The notes under the pieces were generated by a model. It saw nothing but the letters and a program-made list of their open reading frames with translations. It ran no database searches and was not told where the DNA came from. A DNA stretch of 64,000 nt from an uncultured Opitutia bacterium. Lineage in GTDB: Bacteria; Verrucomicrobiota; Verrucomicrobiia; Opitutales; Opitutaceae. The translations under genes and the position numbers were made by a program. Of this stretch, positions 1 through 8,265 are shown piece after piece. Each line of letters begins with the position of its first letter. The first letter of the stretch is position 1. The stretch lies in the NCBI GenBank assembly GCA_903862955.1, contig CAIPAH010000016.1, forward strand, positions 1 to 64,000, given 5' to 3'.

Positions 1-103
1 AGCCTACGGCGGGCAGGCCCTATCTTCGCTAGAGCTGCGGCTGTCTACGACGTCGCCAAGGCTACGACGGGCCTGCCCGCCGTAGGCTCGGCGAAGGCGG
101 GTC
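1..103. repeat. Palindromic intergenic repeat (GCCCGCCGTAGGCT family)
   Basis: Positions 1-20 and 69-88 are perfect inverted copies. The right part (72-103) recurs base for base at 38106-38137. In both places the repeat lies at the 3' end of a minus-strand gene. It is probably a REP-like element or bidirectional terminator; no protein is encoded. Confidence 0.85.
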
Positions 104-106
104 CGG

Positions 107-583
107 TTACTTGGCCGCGCGGGAGTCGTCGATCAGCTTCTGGACCTTGGGTCCGATGTCGCGCTGCATCTCCTGGGCCATGGGCATGACGCGCGCCATG
201 ATCTGGGGCTGTTTGGCGAGCATCGACTGGCCTTCGGGGGAGGAGAAGAACGCCTTCATCGCGTTCAGCTCGGCCTCGCTATAAACCTCGGCATAAACCT
301 GGTCCATCTTGGCGATCAGCCCTTTGGCGGCGGTCATCGTGACGTCCATGATCTTCGCCTGGAGCTCCTCGGCCTTCTGCTGCTGCTCGGGTGTGGTGGT
401 GGGGGAGACCGGGACCATCCGGGCATACATCTGCTTCATCTGGCTGGCCATGGCGTCGAACATGCGGTCGGCATGCATGGCGGCGATGACTTCGCGCGCG
501 AGTGCGAGCTTGGCGGGATCTTGCTGGGCGGCGGCGCCGGTCGCGAAGGCAACCAGCAGGAGGACGAGGCGGGTGATTTTCAT
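107..583 (-). CDS. DUF2059-like exported protein
   Basis: The protein has 158 residues. It opens with a signal peptide (MKITRLVLLLVAFATGAAAQ) and the rest looks helical. The mature part has the YSEAELNAMKAFFSSPEGQSM segment typical of DUF2059 proteins, which are periplasmic and of unknown function. The reading frame stays open upstream to about 1084, but the signal peptide fixes the start at 583. The stop codon lies four bases from the palindromic repeat that begins the window. The family call is from remembered motif similarity; the secretion call is seen directly. Confidence 0.75.
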   Translation of the reverse strand: MKITRLVLLLVAFATGAAAQQDPAKLALAREVIAAMHADRMFDAMASQMKQMYARMVPVSPTTTPEQQQKAEELQAKIMDVTMTAAKGLIAKMDQVYAEVYSEAELNAMKAFFSSPEGQSMLAKQPQIMARVMPMAQEMQRDIGPKVQKLIDDSRAAK

Positions 584-697
584 GGGAGAGGTGGAGTCTG
601 TCCACATTGGATGGCGGGAAGGCGGTGGCAATGCGAACCGCATCGCCACCGCCGAGGCCGGGCTTGCCGCCGCGCGAGCGTCGCGTTGGAGTGGGTC

Positions 698-1066
698 ATG
701 GTCACGGCGGCAAATCTCGCGGTGGGTTTGGTTGCCCTGTTGCACGGCTATTTCCTCGTGCTTGAGATGTTCCTGTGGACGACGCCTTACGGCCGCCGGG
801 TGTTCGGGCTGACGCCGGAAAAAGCCGCGCTGACGCGGACGCTCGCGGCGAACCAGGGCTTGTATAACGGATTCCTCGCCGCCGGACTCGCGTGGGCGCT
901 GTGGATCGGCGCGGGCGAGGACGGGCATGCGTTGAAGGTTTTCTTCCTCGGCTGCGTGATCGTGGCGGGGATTTTCGGCGCGGCGACGGCGAGTCGGAAA
1001 ATCCTGTGGGTGCAGGCGGTGCCGGGCGCGGTGGCCTTGGCGCTGGTGTGCGCGGCGAGCGCGTGA
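698..1066 (+). CDS. DUF1304 family small membrane protein
   Basis: A 122-residue, very hydrophobic protein with about four transmembrane segments. It begins MVTAANLAVGLVALLHGYFL and contains the LEMFLW and NQGLYNGFLAAGL segments characteristic of DUF1304, a family of about 120 residues with unknown role in the inner membrane. The frame is open further upstream, but the ATG at 698 gives the family's usual N-terminus and length. It is followed 44 bases later by another small membrane protein gene on the same strand. Confidence 0.85.
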   Translation: MVTAANLAVGLVALLHGYFLVLEMFLWTTPYGRRVFGLTPEKAALTRTLAANQGLYNGFLAAGLAWALWIGAGEDGHALKVFFLGCVIVAGIFGAATASRKILWVQAVPGAVALALVCAASA

Positions 1067-1110
1067 GGAAGAGGCATTGCACACGCGCGGGTGAAACCTA
1101 GCCTGACGGC

Positions 1111-1590
1111 ATGGATTTACCTGACCAGAGTTCCTTGCTGCCGATCATCCAGCTGGCGATCACGCCGGTGATCCTCATTTCGGGCGAAGGCGCGCTGATG
1201 CTGACGCTCACCAACCGGATGGGCCGGATCGTGGACCGCACGCGCAGCCTCGCGGGCCAGGTGCGCACCCTGGCGTCCACGGACTTGTCGGGACCGGGCA
1301 GCGAGGAGCACCGGCATGTCGGCAGCCAGTTGGAAATCATGTGGCGCCGGGCGCGGCTGATCCGCCGCGCGGTCACGTTTGCCGGCTTGAGCATGCTGTT
1401 GGCGTGCGGCCTGGTGTTGCTGACGTTCGCGACGGCGGTGCTGCACCGGGACTTCGCCGTGTTCGGGGTGATCGTCTTCATGGCCAGCATCCTCCTGCTG
1501 ATCGCGGCGCTGGTGGCCTTCCTGCGCGACATTTTCGTGTCGCTGCACGCGCTCCATCTCGAGGTGAACCGCGCGCGCGAGGGACTCTGA
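1111..1590 (+). CDS. DUF2721 family membrane protein
   Basis: 159 residues. It has an N-terminal hydrophobic segment (PIIQLAITPVILISGEGALML), a charged central part (NRMGRIVDRTRSL ... RRARLIRRA) and two closely spaced C-terminal transmembrane helices. This pattern matches DUF2721, a family of unknown function. It lies just downstream of the DUF1304 gene and may be co-transcribed with it. Confidence 0.8.
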   Translation: MDLPDQSSLLPIIQLAITPVILISGEGALMLTLTNRMGRIVDRTRSLAGQVRTLASTDLSGPGSEEHRHVGSQLEIMWRRARLIRRAVTFAGLSMLLACGLVLLTFATAVLHRDFAVFGVIVFMASILLLIAALVAFLRDIFVSLHALHLEVNRAREGL

Positions 1591-1605
1591 GCCTCGCGCG
1601 GACGA

Positions 1606-1761
1606 TCAGGGTGTGCGGTCCGGTGGCGGCTGGCGGAGATCGCTGATCAGCGTGAGGATTTCCCGGCCGGCCTTGAGGCCGATGTAGAACACGAGGAAGC
1701 CATACCACGCGATGGAGCTGAAGAGCAGGATCGCCCAGAAGATGATGTAGGGGTCTTTCAT
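1606..1761 (-). CDS. Small single-span membrane protein paired with the SSS symporter
   Basis: A 51-residue frame beginning MKDPYIIFWAILLFSSIAWY, with one hydrophobic helix followed by a short polar tail ending QPPPDRTP. The start lies 4 bases past the stop of the upstream symporter gene, so the two are almost certainly one transcript. I know no family name for it. By position it could be an accessory subunit, as small membrane proteins accompany some other sodium symporters; that role is inference. Confidence 0.65.
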   Translation of the reverse strand: MKDPYIIFWAILLFSSIAWYGFLVFYIGLKAGREILTLISDLRQPPPDRTP

Positions 1762-1765
1762 GGGA

Positions 1766-3274
1766 TCAGGCGGGATTGGGAGCGGTGGCCGGGGCGGGTG
1801 CGGCGGTGACGAGGGAGCCGACGATCATCCCGAGGAAGGACAGGGCGAAGGAGGACGCGCCGGCGACTTCGGGCGCGATCTGGTGTTCCTTCGCGACGAC
1901 AGCGTTGACGATGAGGAACGTGAGCGGACCGACCGCCCCGAGGATGAGCGCGGCGTAGGCGCCGGTGGCGTTGGCCCGCGGCCAGTAGAGCCCGGCGACG
2001 AGGAGCGCGAAGACGCTCGCGAGGTAGATGTTGCCGGTGACGGCGAGGTAATCCCAGGCGTTGCCGGGCATTTTATACCACAGCCCGTAGAACAGCAGGA
2101 ACGCCGCGATGCCGAACAGGATGCTGCGCGTGAGGAAGAGCTGGCCCTTGTTCGAGAGCGGGCGTTTCAGGCAGGGCGTGATGATGTCGTTGTAGATGAC
2201 CGTGGCCCACGTGAGCATGTAGCCGCTGACGGTGGACATTTCGGCCGCGATCATGGCGGCGACGATCAGGCCGAGCATGCCCGCAGGCAGCACGGTGCCG
2301 AGGTAGCGCGGCATGGCCGTCGAGGAATCCAGGCCTAGCGGCAGGCCGCCGTGTTGGGTGAAATAGACGAAAGCCGCCGCGCCCCAGAGACCGGGCAGCA
2401 GGAAGCGGCCGACGAAATAGAACGAGACGCGCCGATACATCTGCTTGGCGCTGTGGGAGTCCTTCATGGCCAGCACGCGCGTGATGGTCGTCTGCCACGT
2501 GGTGACGACGGCGAGCTGGAAGATGAACTGCCACGCGAGGTAGCCCCAGCCGAAGTTGGAGGGATGCGCGGGGTTGAACGGATGCGCCGCCGGCAGACCC
2601 GCCGCGACGTGGGCCTCGAAGTTGGACGAGAGCGTGTGGACGAGATTGCCCCAGCCGATGTTCAGCAGCACGAGCACCGAAGTGACGACGATGCCGATGC
2701 CGACGATGAGAAACTGGAGGTAGTCGGTGACCAGCACCGACAGCATGCCGCCGAACACGGTGTAGAGCAGCACGAGCGCGAGCAGGATGGTCATCACGCT
2801 CTCGAGCCAGCTGCCGGGCATCCCGGTCGCGTGGACGAGGAAATCGCCGCCGAGCCGCAGGAAGATGCCCATGTTGAGCAGGCCGCCGAGCGCCACGAAC
2901 ACGCCGGCGAGCCAGCGCACGCGCTTGCTGAAGCGCTTCTCGAACAGCTCGGGGATCGTCATCACGCCCGCATTGCGCAGCGGCTCGATCACAAAGCCGG
3001 TGTAGCCGACGACGAGGAATGCGACCGCCATGATCACGCCGATGGTTGCGCCGGCGAAGCCCTTCTCGTAGCCGAGCTGCGCGGTGTACATCACGGTCAC
3101 GAGGCCGAGCTCCGTCGCCGCGAGCGACGCGATGCCGAGGTTCACGTGCACCTCGCGGCCGGCGACGGTGAAGTCGTCCACGCCGCGGATGAACCGCCGC
3201 ATCCACAAGCCCGCCGAGAGGCAGCCGATCACGTAGACTCCGATGATAATCCAGTCGATCAGGTGCAGCGTCAT
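1766..3274 (-). CDS. Sodium:solute symporter (SSS family)
   Basis: 502 residues with roughly 13 hydrophobic segments. The N-terminal block (IDWIIIGVYVIGCLSAGLWM ... DDFTVAGREV) and the AAEMSTVSGYMLTWATVIYNDI segment are hallmarks of the SSS/SLC5 family, which imports a small solute with Na+. The start at 3274 was chosen because membrane helix 1 begins there; the open frame continues to 3436 through repeat DNA. The substrate cannot be read from sequence; sugars, amino acids and carboxylates are all possible. The small membrane gene at 1606-1761 follows directly. Confidence 0.88.
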   Translation of the reverse strand: MTLHLIDWIIIGVYVIGCLSAGLWMRRFIRGVDDFTVAGREVHVNLGIASLAATELGLVTVMYTAQLGYEKGFAGATIGVIMAVAFLVVGYTGFVIEPLRNAGVMTIPELFEKRFSKRVRWLAGVFVALGGLLNMGIFLRLGGDFLVHATGMPGSWLESVMTILLALVLLYTVFGGMLSVLVTDYLQFLIVGIGIVVTSVLVLLNIGWGNLVHTLSSNFEAHVAAGLPAAHPFNPAHPSNFGWGYLAWQFIFQLAVVTTWQTTITRVLAMKDSHSAKQMYRRVSFYFVGRFLLPGLWGAAAFVYFTQHGGLPLGLDSSTAMPRYLGTVLPAGMLGLIVAAMIAAEMSTVSGYMLTWATVIYNDIITPCLKRPLSNKGQLFLTRSILFGIAAFLLFYGLWYKMPGNAWDYLAVTGNIYLASVFALLVAGLYWPRANATGAYAALILGAVGPLTFLIVNAVVAKEHQIAPEVAGASSFALSFLGMIVGSLVTAAPAPATAPNPA

Positions 3275-3397
3275 GAGGGGGGAGGGGCTGTTCCGAAACG
3301 GGACGGGGGATCCGGCCCGGCTACGTTGGCGCAACCGCAAAGAGAGGAAAGCGGATTCTTTGATCGCGGAAACGCGGAAACACGAAAGCCGGAGAGT

Positions 3398-3550
3398 TTT
3401 TAGCCGGAAGCCAGGAAACCAGGAATCAAGCAGCATGGATGGTCGTCGGTTTCCTCACCGACGACATGCCCGTCCGCGGACAGACGCTTGTCGTCGGTAT
3501 GGAAACCGACGACCACCTCCGTTTCCTGGTTTCCTGGCTTCCGGCTAAAA
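3398..3550. repeat. Nested palindromic intergenic element (AGCCGGAAGCCAGGAA family)
   Basis: Arms 3398-3425 and 3523-3550 are inverted copies. An inner inverted pair, based on GGTCGTCGGTTT and AAACCGACGACC, lies near 3440 and 3515. The same outer arms recur at 47161-47233. It fills most of the 332-base gap between the symporter and the PhyH gene, in which I see no gene. No transposase is encoded, so it could be a MITE-like or REP-like element. Confidence 0.85.
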
Positions 3551-3606
3551 CCCTTCCTCCAGAAAAAGCTCCACTCGCTCCCGCCGGCGGCTACGGTCGG
3601 CGCGCC

Positions 3607-4305
3607 ATGAAGCAGACCGCCGCCCTCGCCCAGCTTGCCGCGCGTTACGAGCGCGACGGTTTTGTCATCCTTAAGGACGTGCTCAGCCCGGAGGAGTGCG
3701 ACCGGCTCAAGGTCGAGGCGCGCCGCGTGCTCGACGAAAACGCCAAGCCCGGCGCGTCCGTCCACGTCCACGTCACTGCGGTCAGCCCGCTCTACCGCGG
3801 CCTGTCTGAGGATCCGCGCATCGTGGGGCCGCTCACCGCCGTCATGCCGCACGGGGTGATGTTCCTGAGCGACAAGATCGTCTACAAATCCGCCGACAAG
3901 AAGTTCGCGACGCCCTGGCACATCGACTGTTTCTACTGGCGCAACACCCGCCCGAAGCTCTCCGTCTGGATCCCGCTCGACGACGCGCTGGCGGACAACG
4001 GCACGCTGACGGTCGTGCCTGGCAGCCACAAACGAAACTGGAACATGGTCAAAATCGGCCTGCCCAGCGGCGACTTCCAGTACGAGATTAACGACAGCAC
4101 GTGGAAGGAGGGCGACGTCGTCGTCTGCGCGATCAAGCGCGGCTCGGCCATCATCTTCTCCGACCGGCTCGTCCACGGCTCGACCACAAACACCGCGGGC
4201 AAGGACCGCTTCGTGATCATCAGCACCTACCACGCGCCCGCGCCCGACGAGCCGTTCGACCTCGACCTGCCCGCCCGCAAGGTGCTGGTACCGGCAGGGG
4301 TCTGA
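3607..4305 (+). CDS. Phytanoyl-CoA dioxygenase (PhyH) family protein
   Basis: 232 residues. The Fe(II)/2-oxoglutarate oxygenase signature is visible: the HxD pair in TPWHIDCFYW near residue 108, and a distal His in RLVHGSTTN near residue 188. Between them is the DNGTLTVVPGSHKRN segment typical of PhyH proteins. The ATG at 3607 follows the palindromic repeat; the longer upstream frame reads through that repeat and is rejected. Family members hydroxylate varied small molecules, so the substrate is unknown. It is convergent with the phosphofructokinase gene, 21 bases away. Confidence 0.85.
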   Translation: MKQTAALAQLAARYERDGFVILKDVLSPEECDRLKVEARRVLDENAKPGASVHVHVTAVSPLYRGLSEDPRIVGPLTAVMPHGVMFLSDKIVYKSADKKFATPWHIDCFYWRNTRPKLSVWIPLDDALADNGTLTVVPGSHKRNWNMVKIGLPSGDFQYEINDSTWKEGDVVVCAIKRGSAIIFSDRLVHGSTTNTAGKDRFVIISTYHAPAPDEPFDLDLPARKVLVPAGV

Positions 4306-4326
4306 GAAAGAAATCCGCGCCAGAGC

Positions 4327-5427
4327 CTAGCGGTCGCCGAGGCAGATGCCGAGCGCCCGGGCCGTGCGCACGAGGTCGCCGTCGAGGGGAACGGTGCGCA
4401 ATTTGCCAATCGCGTCGGCGATCGCGACGTCGGTCGTGTCCGGCGGCTGCAGCGAGACCATCCGCCCGTAGCGTTCCTCGGCGATGAGCCGCACGGCGCT
4501 CACGCCGAAGCGCGTGCAGATCAGCCGGTCAAACGTCGTGGGCACGCCGCCCCGCTGGAGGTGGCCCAGCACACAGATGCGCGTCTCCTTGCCCGTGAGC
4601 GCCTGGATTTGCTCGGCGACCTGCGTGGCGACGCCGCCCAATCGCGCCTCGCGAAACGCGCCGCCGGTGGCGTCAGCGGCGCCGGCCGTGGTCACGAAGT
4701 CGCCGTCCTTCGCGCGCGCCCCCTCGGCGACGACGATGAGTGAGTCATGTTTTCCCGCGGCCTCACGCGCCCGGACCTTGGCGCACACCGCCTCGATGTC
4801 GTAGGGAATTTCGGGCAGCAGGATGACGTCCGCGCCGCCGGAAATCCCGGAGTGCAGCGCGATCCAGCCGGCGTAGCGGCCCATCATTTCGCAGACCATC
4901 ACGCGCTGGTGACTTTGCGCGGTGGACCGCAGTCGGTCGAGGGCATCGGTGGCGAACGACACCGCGGTGTCGAAACCGAACGTCACAACCGTGCCGCCGA
5001 TGTCGTTGTCGATCGTCTTCGGCACGCCCACGACGGGAATGCCGGCCGCCTGGCATTGCAGTCCGATGGTGAGCGAGCCATCACCGCCGACCACGACGAG
5101 CGCGCGCAGTTCGAGCTGGTCGAAGCCGACCTTCGCCTCGGCGAGGATGGCCGGATCGATTTGCCGGACGGCGCCGTGTCCCACTTTGGCCGTGAATCGG
5201 CCGCGGTTGGACGTGCCCAGAATGGTGCCCCCGAGGTAAAGCAACCCATCCATGTCCTCCGGCAGCAGCTCGCGCGCGTGCACGGGCTGGAGCAGGCCGT
5301 CAAAGCCGCCCAGGATTCCCACCGTGGCCCAGCCGCGCTGGGCGGCGGCGATGACGACGGAGCGAATAACTGCGTTGAGGCCGGGGCAATCGCCCCCGCC
5401 CGTGAGAATGCCAATGCGAGTTTTCAT
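4327..5427 (-). CDS. pfkA: 6-phosphofructokinase, atypical ATP-type
   Basis: 366 residues. The glycolytic enzyme phosphorylates fructose 6-phosphate. The phosphate-binding GGGDCPGLNAVIR, the GGDGSLT loop, the catalytic PKTIDNDIGGT and the EMMGRYAGWIALHSG segments are all present. Gly in GGDGS (E. coli position 104) points to ATP as donor, whereas Lys in PKTIDND (position 124) is the residue of PPi-dependent enzymes. This Gly/Lys combination is known in actinobacterial and trypanosome ATP-dependent enzymes. The stop is close to the convergent PhyH gene. Confidence 0.92.
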   Translation of the reverse strand: MKTRIGILTGGGDCPGLNAVIRSVVIAAAQRGWATVGILGGFDGLLQPVHARELLPEDMDGLLYLGGTILGTSNRGRFTAKVGHGAVRQIDPAILAEAKVGFDQLELRALVVVGGDGSLTIGLQCQAAGIPVVGVPKTIDNDIGGTVVTFGFDTAVSFATDALDRLRSTAQSHQRVMVCEMMGRYAGWIALHSGISGGADVILLPEIPYDIEAVCAKVRAREAAGKHDSLIVVAEGARAKDGDFVTTAGAADATGGAFREARLGGVATQVAEQIQALTGKETRICVLGHLQRGGVPTTFDRLICTRFGVSAVRLIAEERYGRMVSLQPPDTTDVAIADAIGKLRTVPLDGDLVRTARALGICLGDR

Positions 5428-5508
5428 GGTGCCAACAGCTGCCGTTTGGCAGGATTATCGGCACTTCCAGCCACTGACTCAACCCGCAAACAGTGGACGG
5501 AGGGGTAT

Positions 5509-6150
5509 TTACTCCAGTGCCGCGCCGAGTGCGATGAGATCGGGAAAGATCGCGCTCGCGCCGGCCGCGCGCAGTTGCGCGGCGTCATGCGTGCCGGTGG
5601 TCACCGCCCAGCAGGGGAAGCCGCCGTTGCGCGCGGTTTCGACGTCGAAGGGCGAGTCGCCGATGAGCAACGTGTTTGCGGAGTTCGCGCCAAGTTCACG
5701 GAGCACATAGTCGGTGAACTCGCGCTGCGGCTTGAGCCAGGGCGTGTCGCCGGCGCCGAAGATGCCGGAGAGATAGGGCGAGACGCTGAGGTGGGCGCAG
5801 ATGAGGCGTGCGGCATTGCCGAGCTTGTTGGTGTGAACCGCGAGCTGCGTGCCCCGCGTGTGCTGGGCGCGAAGCAGCTCGGCGGCGCCGGGCAGCAGCT
5901 TCACGTCCTCGAGCAGGATCTGTTGCGAGTAGGCGACATGGACCTTCATCGCTTCTTCGATGAGCTCGGGCGGCAGGAAGTGGCTCATGGCGTTGGCCAG
6001 CCCACCGCCGACGGCGCGCCGCACTTCCGGCAGGGTCGGGGCCGGGCGGCCGAACTGCGGCAGCGTGTGCACGTAGGCGCGGTGGATCGTCGTGAAGGCG
6101 TCCACGAGCGTGCCGTCGAGGTCGAAGAGGAGGGTGGCGAAGCGAGGCAT
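5509..6150 (-). CDS. HAD-superfamily phosphatase (phosphoglycolate phosphatase-like)
   Basis: 213 residues. Motif I is FDLDGTLVDAF near residue 10, motif II is AVHTNK, and motif IV is LLIGDSPFDVETARNGG. A helical cap lies between motifs I and II, as in subfamily IA enzymes such as Gph. Such enzymes dephosphorylate small phosphorylated metabolites. The downstream pfkA gene is on the same strand with an 81-base gap, so co-transcription is possible. The true substrate is not deducible. Confidence 0.85.
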   Translation of the reverse strand: MPRFATLLFDLDGTLVDAFTTIHRAYVHTLPQFGRPAPTLPEVRRAVGGGLANAMSHFLPPELIEEAMKVHVAYSQQILLEDVKLLPGAAELLRAQHTRGTQLAVHTNKLGNAARLICAHLSVSPYLSGIFGAGDTPWLKPQREFTDYVLRELGANSANTLLIGDSPFDVETARNGGFPCWAVTTGTHDAAQLRAAGASAIFPDLIALGAALE

Positions 6151-6180
6151 GGGACGGGAATAGGCAGAATTTGATTTTCA

Positions 6181-6240
6181 CGCAAAGCCGCGAAGCCGCC
6201 AAGCCAAGATCCCTCTGCTTTGTGCCTTGGCGGCTTTGCG
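6181..6240. repeat. Inverted repeat of the CGCAAAGCCGC family
   Basis: CGCAAAGCCGC at 6181 pairs with GCGGCTTTGCG ending at 6240. Related sequence occurs at 9958-10053 and as a single arm near 13878. It sits between the divergent HAD and mlaE genes. Confidence 0.7.
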
Positions 6241-6309
6241 GGACCAAAGGTTTGGACGCTTTCGCGATTTGGTTTGGCGATCGGGGCTCTCGCGGGTGAA
6301 GTGGCGCCC

Positions 6310-7437
6310 ATGTCCGCCAGTCCCGATGCCCTCGCTGCGCGTGCCGCATTGAAAACCGAGGGCGCCGTGCTGGAGGTGGCCCTGGCCGGCACGTGGCAGG
6401 TCACCGAGCCCCGCCCGTCGTGGACCGCGCTGCTCGGTGCGCAGCATCCCGCGCGGGTGCGCCTCCGCGTCGACGAGGTGGGCAAGTGGGACAGTTCGCT
6501 GCTGCTCTTCCTGTTCGACGCGCAGCAGTGGTGCCGTGCGACGGGAGCCTATTGTGAGGTCGATGCGCTGCCGGAGAAAATCCGCACGCTGCTGACGCAG
6601 CTGGCCGCTTCGCATGAGACGAGCGTGCCGTTTGACCGGTCCGAGAATTTCATCACCACGGTTGGATTGGCGGCGCAGGACGTCCTCGGCAAGGTCCGCG
6701 CAATTTTCCAGTTCGTCGGCGAATGCGTGCTGGCGGCCTACCTGCTTGTGCGGCAGCCGCGGAAATTCCGCTGGCGCGACTGCCTTTCGGAGATGCAGCA
6801 GTGCGGCGCGATGGCGCTCCCGATTGTCAGTCTCGTTAGTCTGCTCGTCGGCGTTACCCTTGCCTACACCGGTGCCGTCGTGCTGCGGCAGTATGGCGGC
6901 GACATTTACATCGCGGACCTGATCGGCCTGTCGATGGTGCGGGAAATGGGCGCGGTGATGACGGCGGTGGTGCTGGCCGGCCGCACCGGCGCGGCGTTTG
7001 CGGCCACGCTGGGCAACATGAAGGCCAACGAGGAGATCGACGCGCTGGAAACGCTCGGCATCCCGGCGGTGCAGTTTCTCGTGCTGCCGCGGATCATCGC
7101 CCTCGGTGTGATGATGCCGCTGCTCGCGCTCTACGCCAACGCCCTCGGCATCATCGGCGGCGTCCTCGTGGCGTTCGGGCTGCTCAGCATCCCGCCCACG
7201 GCGTTCTGGGTGGAGATGCTCACGATCGTGGACCTGTCCGACATCGCCACCGGCGTGATCAAGGCCATCGCCTTCGGTTTCATCATCGGGCTGTCGGGGT
7301 GCCTCCGCGGCCTGCAGGCGGACCGCAGCGCCGCGGGCGTGGGCCGCGCGGCGACGTCGGCGGTCGTGACGTCCATCCTGCTCATCATCATTGCCGACGC
7401 GATCTTCGCGGTCGTGTTCAACGCCCTGGGACTCTGA
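6310..7437 (+). CDS. mlaE: MlaE-family ABC transporter permease with N-terminal STAS domain
   Basis: 375 residues. Residues 1-110 resemble a STAS domain (RVRLRVDEVGKWDSSLLLFLFDA), the equivalent of MlaB fused to the permease. The rest is the MlaE permease with five or so membrane helices and the hallmark REMGAVMTAVVLAGRTGAAFAA and EEIDALETLGI segments. It forms the membrane core of an Mla-type importer/exporter that moves phospholipids between membranes. The start at 6310 begins the STAS domain; the frame extends upstream into a repeat. The ATPase gene starts 3 bases after the stop. Confidence 0.92.
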   Translation: MSASPDALAARAALKTEGAVLEVALAGTWQVTEPRPSWTALLGAQHPARVRLRVDEVGKWDSSLLLFLFDAQQWCRATGAYCEVDALPEKIRTLLTQLAASHETSVPFDRSENFITTVGLAAQDVLGKVRAIFQFVGECVLAAYLLVRQPRKFRWRDCLSEMQQCGAMALPIVSLVSLLVGVTLAYTGAVVLRQYGGDIYIADLIGLSMVREMGAVMTAVVLAGRTGAAFAATLGNMKANEEIDALETLGIPAVQFLVLPRIIALGVMMPLLALYANALGIIGGVLVAFGLLSIPPTAFWVEMLTIVDLSDIATGVIKAIAFGFIIGLSGCLRGLQADRSAAGVGRAATSAVVTSILLIIIADAIFAVVFNALGL

Positions 7438-7440
7438 GCC

Positions 7441-8226
7441 ATGGCCACCCCGCCCGCACTTCCGCCTGCCGCCGGATCCGCCATTGAGGTGGCGAATCTC
7501 GAGTGCGGCTACGACGGCAAGGTGGTGTTGAAGAACATCTCCTTCACCGTGGCGCGCGGGGAGATTTTTTTCATCATCGGCGGTTCGGGCTGCGGCAAGA
7601 GCACGCTGCTACGCCACATGGTCGGCCTGCATACCCCGACGGCGGGGACGGTGAAGTTTTTTGGCGAGTCGTTCACCGACGCCGACACCGCCGCGCGGCG
7701 GAACCTGCTCAAGACGTTCGGCATGCTGTTCCAGAGCGGCGCGCTCTGGAGTTCACTCTCGCTCCGGCAAAACGTGGCGCTGCCGCTTGAGGAATACACG
7801 ACGCTGGCGGCCCGGGAGATCGAGGAGATCGCGACGCTGAAGCTCGCGCAGGTCGGCTTGTCCGGCTTCGAGGATTACTATCCGTCGGAAATCAGCGGCG
7901 GCATGCGCAAACGCGCCGGCCTCGCGCGGGCGCTGGCGCTCGACCCGGCGATCGTGTTCTTCGACGAGCCGTCGGCGGGACTCGATCCGGTGACCTCGCG
8001 CAAGCTCGACGAGCTCATCCTTTCCATCCGCGAGACGTTCGGCACGACGATCGTGGTCGTGTCGCACGAGCTGGCGTCGATCTACGACATCGCCGACCGC
8101 GTGATCATGCTCGACCGCGGGGAGCAGGGCATCATCGCCACCGGCCGCCCGGCCGAGCTGGCCCGGAACAGCCGCGACCCGCGCGTGACGGAGTTTCTCC
8201 GCCGGGGCGACTTGCTCCCGCAATAA
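7441..8226 (+). CDS. mlaF: Mla-type ABC transporter ATP-binding protein
   Basis: 261 residues. The Walker A loop is GGSGCGKST (near residue 50), the signature is ISGGMRKRAGLARAL, and the Walker B is IVFFDEPSAGLDPVTS followed by the switch His in VVVSHELAS. ISGGMRKR rather than LSGGQ is typical of the MlaF/Ttg2A group. It powers lipid transport by the upstream permease. It is the second gene of a four-gene operon; mlaD follows after 39 bases. Confidence 0.94.
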   Translation: MATPPALPPAAGSAIEVANLECGYDGKVVLKNISFTVARGEIFFIIGGSGCGKSTLLRHMVGLHTPTAGTVKFFGESFTDADTAARRNLLKTFGMLFQSGALWSSLSLRQNVALPLEEYTTLAAREIEEIATLKLAQVGLSGFEDYYPSEISGGMRKRAGLARALALDPAIVFFDEPSAGLDPVTSRKLDELILSIRETFGTTIVVVSHELASIYDIADRVIMLDRGEQGIIATGRPAELARNSRDPRVTEFLRRGDLLPQ

Positions 8227-8265
8227 CCTTTCCCTCATTTCCGCAATCGCTACGCTGCGCCGCAC

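Noticed and set aside
107-1084. 325-codon reading of the first minus-strand frame
   Set aside because: The upstream 167 codons are the Arg/His-rich shadow of the DUF1304 gene; the signal peptide at 583 marks the true start.
3398-3550. Ends of an insertion sequence
   Set aside because: No transposase frame lies between or near the arms, and the same unit occurs at 47161 as a bare hairpin.
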